Source: Mageeibacillus sp. UBA3781 (lineage in GTDB: Bacteria; Bacillota; Clostridia; Saccharofermentanales; Saccharofermentanaceae). From it: a stretch of 13,260 nucleotides of DNA. The stretch spans positions 1 through 13,260 of the forward strand of contig DFFH01000030.1 in assembly GCA_002368805.1 (NCBI GenBank), in the 5' to 3' direction. Positions 1 to 7,917 of this stretch are shown here, one piece after another (the first letter of the stretch is position 1; each line of letters opens with the position of its first letter). The translations under genes were made by a program, and so were the position numbers. The notes under the pieces are model-generated. The model worked only from the letters and a program-made list of their open reading frames with translations. It did not search any database and was not told the origin of the DNA.

Positions 1-572
1 TGGGCGATGCGCTTCTTCAGACGCGTCTTCCGTGGCCGAGAAGCACGTTTATCATCGTGCATCCGAATAACCTGTGCGTGCCGGTCCTCGGAAAATGGAC
101 ACCGGCGCTCGGCGGACTCCCGCTTCCGGACGAGATGGGCGCGTATAAGAATTTCCTCGCGGCGATCAGAAACCGGATAGAAGAGGGGCATCCTCTGGTG
201 ATCTACCCTGAAGCCCATATCTGGCCGTACTATACGAAGATTCGTCCGTTCCCGGATACGTCGTTCCGTTATCCGGTGGAGTGCGGGGTTCCTGCTTTCT
301 GTTTCGTAAACACCTACCATAAGAGAAAGTTCCGAAAGAGACCGAAGATGATCACCTACATCGACGGGCCGTTCTTTGCGACGGAAGGATCCGGTGTAAG
401 AGAGAAGATGAAAGATCTCAGGGCTCAGGTGTTCGAACGGATGACCGAGCTCGCTAAGAACTCGGATGTCGAGGTTATCAAGTACATAAAGAAAACAGAT
501 GCAGGAAGTGTGAAGGTTGAGCCTGACATGAAGACGATTCCGAGCGTCGGAAAAGAGGCGGACCATGGTTAA
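1..572 (+). CDS. Lysophospholipid acyltransferase (PlsC-like), 5' end missing
   Basis: The reading frame is open from the first complete codon at position 3, so the gene begins before the window and only about 189 codons are visible. The protein resembles the 1-acyl-glycerol-3-phosphate acyltransferase (PlsC/LPLAT) superfamily, which moves an acyl chain to a lysophospholipid or related acceptor at the inner membrane face. Visible evidence is a sequence reading IIVHPNN, then a block III-like YPEAHIWPYY at about 204-233, corresponding to the FPEG acceptor-binding block. The NHxxxxD catalytic block would lie upstream and is not visible. The tail is lysine-rich and probably lies on the membrane or in the cytosol. 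It is related to the acyltransferase half of the fusion gene two positions downstream, which reads YPEQSMWW at the same place. Its stop overlaps the next start by 8 bases, implying one transcript and coupled translation. The acceptor is unknown. Confidence 0.8.
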   Translation, partial: GDALLQTRLPWPRSTFIIVHPNNLCVPVLGKWTPALGGLPLPDEMGAYKNFLAAIRNRIEEGHPLVIYPEAHIWPYYTKIRPFPDTSFRYPVECGVPAFCFVNTYHKRKFRKRPKMITYIDGPFFATEGSGVREKMKDLRAQVFERMTELAKNSDVEVIKYIKKTDAGSVKVEPDMKTIPSVGKEADHG

Positions 573-1401
573 CATACTATTCTGCGGAAATGCCGGAGTA
601 TTTGACGGGTTGCTGACCTGCGCGCTCTCGATGATGATGCGCACCGGTTCCAAAGAACCCTTCCGTTTCTTCGTTTTCACGATGGATCTTAGCTCCATCA
701 AGGAGAACTATATCCCGCTGAAGGAATCCCAGATCGAAGTATTCCGCAAGACCATACAGAAGTATAACCCAGAAAATGAAGTATCCGTGATCGATGTTTC
801 GGACCTTTATAAGGAGCACTTCTCGGGCTGCCCGAATGAGACGGCCTACTGTTCGCCATATACCCTGATCCGGCTCTTTGCCGACCTGATCCCCGAGATC
901 CCGGATAAACTCCTTTATCTCGATGCGGACATCATGTTCAACAGAGACGTGCATCTGCTTTATGATACGGACATCTCGGCGGTCGAGTACGCCGCATGCC
1001 CGGACCACTACGGAAAATACCTCATCCAGCCGCACTATATCAATGCCGGAGTGCTGCTCTTTAACATGAAAAAGGCACGGGAGACGGGTCTTTTTGAGAA
1101 GGCAAGAGGCTGGATCAAGAAGAAAAAACTCGTCTTTGCCGACCAGAGCGCCCTGATCCGCTCGACATCGAAGAAGAAAGTCCTGCCGCAGAGATTTAAC
1201 GACCAGAAGTTCCTGCATAAGCATACGGTCGTCCGGCATTTCTCGAAGCGGCTTTTCTACCTTCCGTATCCGCATACCGAGAATATCAAGCAGTGGCAGA
1301 TCGAGAAAGTCCATAAGAAATTCCGATACCATCAGTTTGACGATATCTATCAGGAATATGGTACAATATTAGCAAACTACGAGGAGTATCTGAATGGCTA
1401 A
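565..1401 (+). CDS. Glycosyltransferase family 8 protein
   Basis: A 278-residue GT8 (galactosyl/glucosyltransferase, LgtC/GspA-like) enzyme, expected to move a sugar from a nucleotide sugar to an acceptor with retention and a divalent metal. The metal-binding DxD motif is D120-A-D122 in the context YLDAD, and the family's NAGV segment is N160-A-G-V. A final HF/KRL-rich region resembles the C-terminal metal/acceptor part of GT8 proteins. There is no signal peptide or clear membrane segment, so a cytosolic or membrane-associated enzyme is likely. The ATG at 565 lies inside the last codons of the acyltransferase gene, and the stop overlaps the next gene by 8 bases. Both overlaps have the form ATGGyTAA. 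Sandwiching between two acyltransferase domains suggests a glycolipid or acylated glycan product, which is inference. The sugar donor cannot be told. Confidence 0.88.
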   Translation: MVNILFCGNAGVFDGLLTCALSMMMRTGSKEPFRFFVFTMDLSSIKENYIPLKESQIEVFRKTIQKYNPENEVSVIDVSDLYKEHFSGCPNETAYCSPYTLIRLFADLIPEIPDKLLYLDADIMFNRDVHLLYDTDISAVEYAACPDHYGKYLIQPHYINAGVLLFNMKKARETGLFEKARGWIKKKKLVFADQSALIRSTSKKKVLPQRFNDQKFLHKHTVVRHFSKRLFYLPYPHTENIKQWQIEKVHKKFRYHQFDDIYQEYGTILANYEEYLNG

Positions 1402-3196
1402 ACCGGTTATCCCGATTTTTTACTCATGTGATGAGAATTTCCTGCAATATTGTCTGGTGTCGATGGCTTCACTCCTGAAGAATGCGTCGCCGGACTATAT
1501 TTACTGCATCTATATTCTCAACACGGATATCCCGGATGAGGTGCAGAAGAAATTCCAGGAAGACCTCGGAAGCATTCCGTTTTCCGCCGAGTATAAGGTG
1601 CAGTTTGAAGATGTCACGGATAACTTAAACCTCATCGAGCATGAGTTTCCGCTGCGCGACTACTACTCCAAGACCACATACTTCCGCCTCCTGATCGCGG
1701 ACATGCATCCGGAACTGGATAAAGCCGTCTATATCGACGCCGATACGATCATACAGGGAAATATCAGTGCTTTTTACAACGTAGAGATCGGAGAATACTA
1801 TCTGGCCGCCTGCCACGAACAGGTCATGGTGCAGATCAAAGAATATGGTGAATATGTCGAGCAGTGCCTCGGAGTCTCGCGGCATAACTATTTTAATGCC
1901 GGCGTGCTGCTTCTGAACTGTCAGGTGTTCCGCACCAAGCAGATCCTCCACCGTTTCCTCGAGGAACTGCATACCTATGACTTTGTCGTCACGCAGGACG
2001 AAGACTACTTAAACCTCATCTGCAAGGACCATGTGCTTTTCCTGGATCAAAGATGGAATACCGAGATCTTCGGGGAGATCGCATATCCGATCGAAGAAGC
2101 GCATATCCTTCATTACATCATGTTCAATAAGCCCTGGCACTATAGAGACTGCCCGTACGGGAATATCTATCTGCGCTATGCCAAGGAGACGCCGGTATTC
2201 GGGAGAATCGAGGAAGAACTTGCGAACTATCCGGAAGAAAACAAAGCCAAAGACAAAAAGGGCGAAGAGAATCTCCGGAAACTTGCGATCAAGGAGACAA
2301 ACCGCGAGGATAACTACCTCAAGCGCTTAAACCGCGATAAACGCGCCAAGGACAGAGTCGAGATCGTCAGGAAGATCGAGGAATTCGAGCGTGACGGGCG
2401 TTTCTTCGAGGACGTCGAGGACGATCCGCCGACAAAGCCGCTGCTTCCGGACGATATCGATTACTTAAAGAAGAGCCTGGCTCAGAAGATCCGGACGAAA
2501 GTCGCCTTTTCCCAGGCACATAAGGTAGTTGATAAGCTCATCAAGAACGGGCAGCTGATCATCAAGGACATGAAGGGGATCGAGAATTTCCAGAACCTTA
2601 CGTCCGGTGCCGTGATCACCTGCAACCACTTTAATGCCTTCGACAGCTTTATCATCCAGCTCGTCTATGAGGCGGCAAAGCAGAAGAAGCGTACGTTCTA
2701 CCGCGTCATCCGTGAGGGCAACTATACCTCGTTCCCGGGATTTTACGGATTCCTTATGAGAAACTGCAACACGCTCCCGCTGTCGTCGGACATCCGCACG
2801 ATGAGAAAGTTCTTCGAGGCGACGAACACAGTCCTCAAGGACGGACATTTCGTGCTGGTCTATCCCGAGCAGAGCATGTGGTGGAACTACAGAAAACCGA
2901 AGCCATTAAAGAACGGTGCTTTTATATTCTCGGCCAAAAACGACGTGCCGGTACTGCCGTGCTTCATTACGATGAGAGATACCGAGAATATCGGCGAAGA
3001 CGGATTCCCGATCCAGGAATATACCGTGCATATCTCCGAGCCGATCTATCCGGACAAGAGCCTGCCATACAGAAAGCAGGTCGATAAGCTGCGCTCGGAT
3101 AATTACGAAGTCTGGAAAGAGATCTATGAGAGGGTCTATCAGATGCCGCTCGAATATACCACGATCGATATGCCGGATCTCGATACGCTGAAATAA
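1394..3196 (+). CDS. Bifunctional GT8 glycosyltransferase / PlsC-type acyltransferase fusion
   Basis: A 600-residue two-domain protein. Residues 1 to about 285 are a second GT8 glycosyltransferase, with D115-A-D117 as the DxD metal site and a later NAGVLLLN segment. Residues about 285-350 are a highly charged Lys/Glu/Arg linker that may be helical. Residues about 365-600 are a lysophospholipid acyltransferase: block I N411-H412-x4-D417 is complete, and Y490-P-E-Q is the block III equivalent. Both active sites look intact, so the protein may glycosylate and acylate the same or successive intermediates. The gene order acyltransferase, GT8, GT8-acyltransferase suggests duplication of a GT8/acyltransferase pair, one copy fused. 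It starts 8 bases inside the preceding gene. An internal promoter is possible (TTGACG at 1337 and TGG-TACAAT at 1359, spacer 19), but weak. The domain calls are firm; the product is not known. Confidence 0.88.
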   Translation: MAKPVIPIFYSCDENFLQYCLVSMASLLKNASPDYIYCIYILNTDIPDEVQKKFQEDLGSIPFSAEYKVQFEDVTDNLNLIEHEFPLRDYYSKTTYFRLLIADMHPELDKAVYIDADTIIQGNISAFYNVEIGEYYLAACHEQVMVQIKEYGEYVEQCLGVSRHNYFNAGVLLLNCQVFRTKQILHRFLEELHTYDFVVTQDEDYLNLICKDHVLFLDQRWNTEIFGEIAYPIEEAHILHYIMFNKPWHYRDCPYGNIYLRYAKETPVFGRIEEELANYPEENKAKDKKGEENLRKLAIKETNREDNYLKRLNRDKRAKDRVEIVRKIEEFERDGRFFEDVEDDPPTKPLLPDDIDYLKKSLAQKIRTKVAFSQAHKVVDKLIKNGQLIIKDMKGIENFQNLTSGAVITCNHFNAFDSFIIQLVYEAAKQKKRTFYRVIREGNYTSFPGFYGFLMRNCNTLPLSSDIRTMRKFFEATNTVLKDGHFVLVYPEQSMWWNYRKPKPLKNGAFIFSAKNDVPVLPCFITMRDTENIGEDGFPIQEYTVHISEPIYPDKSLPYRKQVDKLRSDNYEVWKEIYERVYQMPLEYTTIDMPDLDTLK

Positions 3197-3275
3197 GCTG
3201 CCCTGCAAGTGCTTTTATATTAGTAGAATGATCTAATTGCACAAAAAACAATAGAATAATCGTGCTTTCTTTTAC

Positions 3276-3281
3276 TATAAT
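3276..3281 (+). promoter_or_regulatory. Possible -10 element upstream of the MATE gene
   Basis: The gap 3197-3402 is strongly AT-rich and holds a perfect TATAAT with no convincing -35 at the right distance. A TTGACG at 3306-3311 has no good -10 partner. A loose stem (AACAATA near 3247 with TATTGTT near 3281, followed by CTTTTTT) might end the upstream transcript. None of this is strong; the gap most likely holds both a terminator and a promoter. Confidence 0.3.
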
Positions 3282-3402
3282 ATTGTTCTTTTTTGAGATG
3301 GCAACTTGACGACATCAAAAGGCAAAAAAATGGTATTTTCTTTTATTGAAGTGTAGTATCATTTGGAGTCGTGATTTCAGGCAATAATATGAAGGTGCAG
3401 CA

Positions 3403-4938
3403 ATGGGTAAGAAAAAAACGATTGTCATAGATGAGAAGACGCCGCTTCTTTTCCTCGCGGGGCCTATGTTCATCGAACTTTTCCTGAACACTATGCTCAA
3501 CAATGTCGATACCATCATGTTGAGCCACTATAACGATTACGCCGTCGGCGCGATCGGAAACGCCAATACCATCATGTTCATGATGAACATCCTCTTTAAT
3601 GTCATCGCCACGGCGACGAGCGTCGTTGTCGCGCAGTATCTCGGGGCCAAGCGCCATGACAAGATGAACATGATCTATACTCTTGCGATCGCAGTGAACT
3701 TCGTGGTCGGCTTGATCCTGAGCGGTACTTTTTGCGCGGCAAACCCTCTTATCATGAAATTCCTGCATGTCTCCCCGGAGATGCGTCCGTATTCCATGGC
3801 ATATATCTATATCGTCGGAGGCGGCGGATTCCTGCTGGCCGTATTTAACGTTATGGTCCAGATCATGCGGTGTAACGGATATACGAAGATCGGCATGTAT
3901 GTCTCCTTTGCCATCAATATCATCAATATCGTCGGAAACTATCTGTTCCTCTACGGACCTCTCAGCGGCCTGGGTATGGGCGTGGAAGGTGTCGCCATCT
4001 CGACCGTATTTGCCAGATTCGTCGCCGTGATCGTCGTGATCGCATTCTTCTATGCGACCAGAACAGGTAAGATCTCGCTTAAGCTTCTTCGTCCTTTCCC
4101 GAAGAGACTTCTCGGGAAGATGATCAAGATCGGACTTCCGACAGCAGGGGAAAACCTGACATACAACCTTTACCAGACGACACTCCTTTCCTTCGTAAAC
4201 GGAATGGGCAACGACGCGGTAAGTGCCAGAGCCTACTGCAATACCCTGATCTCCTTTGCCATGATCTTCTCCAATGCCTGCGCCATGTCCACGCAGATTA
4301 TTACGGGACATCTGGTCGGCGCAGGGAAACAGGATGCGGCCTATAAACGAGTCTTCAGGACGCTTCGGACGTCTATGCCGATCACGATCGCGCTGGCATC
4401 GATTAATGCGATACTATGCCGATATACTTTGCAATTATTTACGGATAACGAAAATATCATTGCTCTTGGAACGACGATCATGATCGTCGATATCTTCGTC
4501 GAAGCCGGACGATGCCTCAATATGACGTTCGTCAGCAGCTTAAAAGCAGCCGGCGCCTATGTATTCCCGCTTCTGATGGGTATCCTCTGTAACTGGGGCT
4601 TGGGCCTTACGACCGGCTATGCTGTCGGTGTCCTCGCCGGAGTCGGAGTCTGGGGCATCTACGCCGGAACCGCGACCGATGAGTGCATCAGAGGCCTGAT
4701 CGTCATGTACTACTGGTATAAGAAAAAGTGGTACGGCAAATCCGTCGTGGATAGAAAGGACGCACTGGATCTGGATGACGAGGCAGACGGTCCTCTGAAG
4801 GTATCCGAATCCGTGGAAACGGCAGAAGAGAGCGTATCCGAGAGTGCTTTTACCGTAGAGGAAAGCCCTGAAGAATCTGATGAATTCGAATGCGCTATTC
4901 CTGCCAAACGTGATCTTGTGAAACATAAATCATGCTGA
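3403..4938 (+). CDS. MATE-family multidrug/lipid-linked efflux transporter
   Basis: A 511-residue integral membrane protein of the MATE family (MOP superfamily). These proteins have about 12 membrane helices in two bundles and export cationic drugs or other compounds with Na+ or H+ entry; related MOP members flip lipid-linked sugars. Hydrophobic segments with the typical start (PLLFLAGPMFIELFLNTML, then NNVDTIMLSHY) and the GxGxxGVAIST region after helix 5 are visible. ATG 3403 has GAAGGTG five bases upstream. After the last helix comes an unusual acidic tail of roughly 65 residues rich in Glu, Ser and Asp, ending in a Lys-rich patch and Cys. MATE proteins are usually about 450 residues, so this tail is the extra part. 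Its position between glycosyl/acyltransferases and a thioesterase raises the possibility of a lipid or glycolipid cargo, which is inference. Confidence 0.9.
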   Translation: MGKKKTIVIDEKTPLLFLAGPMFIELFLNTMLNNVDTIMLSHYNDYAVGAIGNANTIMFMMNILFNVIATATSVVVAQYLGAKRHDKMNMIYTLAIAVNFVVGLILSGTFCAANPLIMKFLHVSPEMRPYSMAYIYIVGGGGFLLAVFNVMVQIMRCNGYTKIGMYVSFAINIINIVGNYLFLYGPLSGLGMGVEGVAISTVFARFVAVIVVIAFFYATRTGKISLKLLRPFPKRLLGKMIKIGLPTAGENLTYNLYQTTLLSFVNGMGNDAVSARAYCNTLISFAMIFSNACAMSTQIITGHLVGAGKQDAAYKRVFRTLRTSMPITIALASINAILCRYTLQLFTDNENIIALGTTIMIVDIFVEAGRCLNMTFVSSLKAAGAYVFPLLMGILCNWGLGLTTGYAVGVLAGVGVWGIYAGTATDECIRGLIVMYYWYKKKWYGKSVVDRKDALDLDDEADGPLKVSESVETAEESVSESAFTVEESPEESDEFECAIPAKRDLVKHKSC

Positions 4939-4967
4939 TCAGTATCCACCTGATACATAAAAAGAAG

Positions 4968-4976
4968 TGATATAAT
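4968..4976 (+). promoter_or_regulatory. Extended -10 promoter for the thioesterase gene
   Basis: TGA-TATAAT at 4968-4976 is a perfect extended -10 element with no clear -35. Transcription would begin at about 4982-4984. This argues against the ATG at 4982 as the start codon, because it would sit at the very first bases of the RNA, and supports ATG 5042 with its own ribosome binding site. Confidence 0.55.
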
Positions 4977-5041
4977 AATTCATGCTCATTTCGAAGAAAG
5001 ATCTCTTCAGAAATGTCCTAGAAGGAGATAAGAAACGAAGC

Positions 5042-5767
5042 ATGATTTATAAAAAGAATTCCTATGTCACGGGAAGTATGTGTGACAGTAAGCTGAAGCT
5101 ATCTATCCTGGCCGCAGATGAGATCGTGGAGAATGCCGTTACCGAACTGATGGGAGATCTCGGCATCGACGGTATCGTGGCGATGGAGAAATATAAGGCG
5201 ATGTGGCTGATCGCGAAGAACAGTTTCCTCTTTTACCGACGTCCGACATGGCGCGAGGAGTTTTCCGTAAGATGTTTTATATCGAAGTATTCCGCCGTGA
5301 AGCTCATCCTCGATACGATCGTGGAAGGAGCGGATGGAGAGAAATTCCTGCATGCCCGGACCGAGCTTGCCGCCATCGATCTTGAAGGCGGAAGGATCCG
5401 TAAGGCTGAGACAGTGGGCTTTACCCCGGATATGGCACATCCTTCGGAGGAGGAAGGACCGGAGTTCACGCGGTTCCCGAAGACGGGCACCGAAGCAGTG
5501 GACTCGATCAATGTGCGCTCCACGAGCCTGGACTACTGCTATCACACGAATAATATCGAATACGTGCGGTTTATGCTGAATACCTACGATATCGAGTTCT
5601 TCAAGACCCACGATCCGGTGAGCCTGGAGATACACTACGGCGGACAGTCCTTTTCCGGAGAAAAACTGGATATCGAGAAGATGGAGACAGAAGACGGGGA
5701 TTTGTTTAGAATAGTAAGAGACGGAAGCGAGATCACTTCCTGCAAGCTGAGCTGGAAAGAGGCATAA
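5042..5767 (+). CDS. Acyl-ACP thioesterase (FatA/FatB-like, double hotdog)
   Basis: A 241-residue protein of the acyl-ACP thioesterase family, which hydrolyses acyl-ACP and so sets chain length and releases free fatty acid in the cytosol. The first hotdog half starts NSYVTGSMCDSKLKLS and contains the substrate-facing helix; the second half contains D164-Y-C166-Y-H168-T-N170-N171. In the family this reads DxNxHxNN; here the catalytic-site Asn is replaced by Cys166, while Asp, His and the NN pair are kept. I chose ATG 5042 over an in-frame ATG at 4982 because GAAGGAG lies at 5021-5027 (spacer 14, rather long) and the promoter -10 is immediately before 4982. If 4982 is used, 20 residues are added that the family does not need. 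It lies among acyl and glycosyl transfer genes, which fits a role in lipid supply. Confidence 0.82.
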   Translation: MIYKKNSYVTGSMCDSKLKLSILAADEIVENAVTELMGDLGIDGIVAMEKYKAMWLIAKNSFLFYRRPTWREEFSVRCFISKYSAVKLILDTIVEGADGEKFLHARTELAAIDLEGGRIRKAETVGFTPDMAHPSEEEGPEFTRFPKTGTEAVDSINVRSTSLDYCYHTNNIEYVRFMLNTYDIEFFKTHDPVSLEIHYGGQSFSGEKLDIEKMETEDGDLFRIVRDGSEITSCKLSWKEA

Positions 5768-5785
5768 ATCGCCGGGAGAACGACG

Positions 5786-6301
5786 ATGGATAACCTATAT
5801 AAATACGATGGCAAGTTTTTCCACTTAAAGAAGAAGCCCTTTTTTATTATCGTGGCTGTTCTTGGCGTGATCTTCGTCGTTTTTCTCTTTGCTGCGATAG
5901 ATCAGTATAATAGAAGAACTGATCTGAAAAAGCTGTGTACGGCGACTACATGGGGCACTGTAACCCATTCATCCGGCGATAGCGATGTGCTGGATGTGGA
6001 ATACGAGTTCGAGGTAGATGGAAGAACTATAAAAGGGAGTTACTACTGCCGTACTACCGGAAACCTCGGCTCCTACACAAAGACGGGCGATTCCGTGCAG
6101 ATCCACTATAACCCTTCGAATGTAGATCAGAACTACTTCGGGAATCACTTCGAGGCGGCAGATCATGCCAAAAGAGCAATAAATATCGCCGTTTTCCATC
6201 TCGTTATATGGCTTGTTATTTCTGTGGCGCTTTATCTGGACTGGAAGAGATGGTGGGAACTGGATGAGCTTGAAGACTTCATTCGCTCATCTCATGATTA
6301 A
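5786..6301 (+). CDS. DUF3592 family membrane protein
   Basis: A 171-residue protein with two predicted membrane helices: residues about 18-38 (FFIIVAVLGVIFVVFLF) and about 131-151 (AINIAVFHLVIWLVISVAL). Between them is a soluble beta-rich domain with VEYEFEVDGRTIKG and GDSVQIHYNP, the pattern of DUF3592 (a Tyr/Phe-x-Val-x-Gly...Gly-x-x-Val-x-Val-x-Tyr-x-Pro arrangement). The domain should sit outside the membrane on one face. The function of DUF3592 is unknown. GGGAGA lies just before the ATG, 18 bases after the thioesterase stop, so it is probably cotranscribed with it. The C-terminus is charged with paired Trp residues (KRWWELDELEDF), an interfacial membrane anchor pattern. Confidence 0.75.
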   Translation: MDNLYKYDGKFFHLKKKPFFIIVAVLGVIFVVFLFAAIDQYNRRTDLKKLCTATTWGTVTHSSGDSDVLDVEYEFEVDGRTIKGSYYCRTTGNLGSYTKTGDSVQIHYNPSNVDQNYFGNHFEAADHAKRAINIAVFHLVIWLVISVALYLDWKRWWELDELEDFIRSSHD

Positions 6302-6336
6302 TCAGCAGCATCACATTTCAATGAAGGGGAGAAACG

Positions 6337-7800
6337 ATGAGACGACTGTTTGAAATCGATCTTAAGGATTACGAAGGCTGCAGTAAAGTCTTCCGGAGAC
6401 CCTCGGTGCGGGGAATCATCTTCCGGGGAGACAAGATCGCCATGGTCTATGCGACCAATGAGAAATACTATAAGTTCCCCGGTGGCGGCATGCACGAGGA
6501 CGAAGATAAGAAGGAAGCGCTTCTTCGTGAGGTGAAGGAAGAGGTCGGGCTGGACGTCATTCCCGAAAGCATCCGCGAATACGGCAGTGTCCTCAGAAGA
6601 CAAAGAAGCGACCGCGATCCGGATACGATCTTCGAGCAGGAGAACTTCTATTTTCTATGTAGAACCGAGGTGCAGCCGGGACAGCAGCACCTCGATGATT
6701 ACGAGGCGGAGGCGGGCTTTCAGCTCTCCTATGTGGATATCGATGAAGCGATCCGCGTGAATAAAGAGTACAGAAGTGAGTGCTTCTTTAATGAAGTCAT
6801 GATCGGCCGGGAAAGGCGAGTGCTGGAGCTTATCAAGGAGGCTCGGTGCGATGTGGTCGCACTTGGTGAGCTCCTGATCGACTTTACCGAGTCGGGAAAA
6901 AGCAGCGACGGCATGAAGCTTTTCGAGCAGAATCCGGGCGGGGCACCGGCCAATCTTCTTACCGCCGTGAGCCACTTCGGATATAAGACGGCATTTATCG
7001 GGAAAGTCGGCGACGACATGCACGGCCGGTTCCTTATTGAAACGCTGGAAAAAGAGGGCATCGGGACCCGGGCGGTGATCCGGGATCCGGAGCAGTTTAC
7101 GACGCTGGCATTTGTCGGGCTCGACCAGGACGGGGAGCGGAAGTTCTCCTTTGCCAGAAAGCCCGGCGCGGACACGATGCTCCGCTCTGACGAACTGGAT
7201 CGCGAGATCCTCTCCATGTGCAGGATCTTCCACTTCGGCTCACTTTCGCTGACGGATGAGCCTGCTAAAAGTGCGACGTTCGAGGCGGTAAAAATTGCGA
7301 AAGATTCCGGCGCGGTGATCTCTTATGATCCGAATTATAGAGCATCGCTGTGGCCAGACGAAAAGACCGCGGTCGAGGTGATGCGCTCGGCGGTCCCACT
7401 GGCAGACGTGCTGAAGGTTTCTGATGAAGAGAGTTTGCTACTGACGGGGTGCGCTGTCCTCGAGGAGGCGGCGGACCGGTTATTAGCCATGGGCCCGAAG
7501 TTTGTAGCCATCACGCTCGGAAGTGAGGGCGTCCTGATCGCAAGAAAATCTATCAAGGAACGGGTAGCTGCATTTTCAGTGCAATGCACGGATACGACGG
7601 GTGCGGGTGATTCTTTCTGGGGAGGTTTCCTGAGCTTTTGGCTCTCGTATGGTGTTGGCATAGACGAGATGGCCTGGGAGGACCTTCTGAACTGCGCGCG
7701 GACCGGCAGTGCTTTTGCCGCGTTATGCGTCCAGAAAAGAGGCGGGATCCCGGCAGTTCCGGGAAAGGCAGAAGTGGAGCAGTTCCTGAGAGCACACTGA
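6337..7800 (+). CDS. Nudix hydrolase fused to PfkB-family sugar kinase
   Basis: A 487-residue fusion. Residues 1 to about 165 are a Nudix hydrolase: G50-x5-E56-x7-R64-E65-V66-K67-E68-E69-V70-G71-L72 matches the Nudix box exactly, so a metal-dependent diphosphate hydrolase is expected. Residues about 172-487 are a PfkB (ribokinase/fructokinase) kinase: start VVALGELLIDF, substrate-binding G201-G-A-P-A-N206, PDPNYR-type region near ISYDPNYRASLW, and the ATP/anion-hole motif D419-T-T-G-A-G-D425 with D425 as catalytic base. Both halves look complete. PfkB proteins are usually 300-330 residues, so the Nudix half is a true addition of about 165 residues and not a misread. The gene starts after AAGGGGAG with ATG at 6337, 36 bases after DUF3592. 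A plausible logic is hydrolysis of a nucleotide sugar followed by phosphorylation of the sugar, but the substrates are unknown. Confidence 0.86.
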   Translation: MRRLFEIDLKDYEGCSKVFRRPSVRGIIFRGDKIAMVYATNEKYYKFPGGGMHEDEDKKEALLREVKEEVGLDVIPESIREYGSVLRRQRSDRDPDTIFEQENFYFLCRTEVQPGQQHLDDYEAEAGFQLSYVDIDEAIRVNKEYRSECFFNEVMIGRERRVLELIKEARCDVVALGELLIDFTESGKSSDGMKLFEQNPGGAPANLLTAVSHFGYKTAFIGKVGDDMHGRFLIETLEKEGIGTRAVIRDPEQFTTLAFVGLDQDGERKFSFARKPGADTMLRSDELDREILSMCRIFHFGSLSLTDEPAKSATFEAVKIAKDSGAVISYDPNYRASLWPDEKTAVEVMRSAVPLADVLKVSDEESLLLTGCAVLEEAADRLLAMGPKFVAITLGSEGVLIARKSIKERVAAFSVQCTDTTGAGDSFWGGFLSFWLSYGVGIDEMAWEDLLNCARTGSAFAALCVQKRGGIPAVPGKAEVEQFLRAH

Positions 7801-7861
7801 TCTTTTAGTACCGCTTTTACCACTTTATACCACGAGGCTGTTTCTCGGCGATGAGAATAGA

Positions 7862-7870
7862 TGATATACT
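7862..7870 (+). promoter_or_regulatory. Extended -10-like element before the hairpin
   Basis: TGA-TATACT at 7862-7870 resembles the genome's other promoters. There is no good -35. A start would fall at about 7876-7878, inside the 5' arm of the hairpin that follows, so an RNA made here would begin with a stem of about 8 bp and a U-run: a very short structured transcript, or an accidental match. Confidence 0.25.
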
Positions 7871-7871
7871 C

Positions 7872-7911
7872 AACTTAGTTCGGATGGGGACCTGTCCGGA
7901 CTAAGTTTTTT
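7872..7911 (+). terminator. Rho-independent terminator for the Nudix-kinase gene
   Basis: AACTTAGTTCGGA at 7872-7884 pairs with TCCGGACTAAGTT at 7895-7907, 13 bp with one G-T wobble and a 10-base loop, followed directly by a run of T to 7911. It lies about 70 bases past the kinase stop and is strong enough to end that transcript. A smaller hairpin (TTCTC/GAGAA, 7842-7857) precedes it. Confidence 0.75.
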
Positions 7912-7917
7912 ATGTTG

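Noticed and set aside
577..1332. 251-codon - strand open frame
   Set aside because: Shadow of the GT8 gene with no recognisable domain and no ribosome binding site.
3343..4311. 322-codon - strand open frame
   Set aside because: Antisense shadow of the MATE gene; His/Asp-rich and without family features. The + strand gene explains the sequence.
4935..4960. Terminator after the MATE gene
   Set aside because: GTATC/GATAC gives only 5 bp and there is no T-run on the + strand.
4982..5041. ATG 4982 as thioesterase start
   Set aside because: It sits a few bases after the -10 element with no ribosome binding site; ATG 5042 has GAAGGAG upstream.
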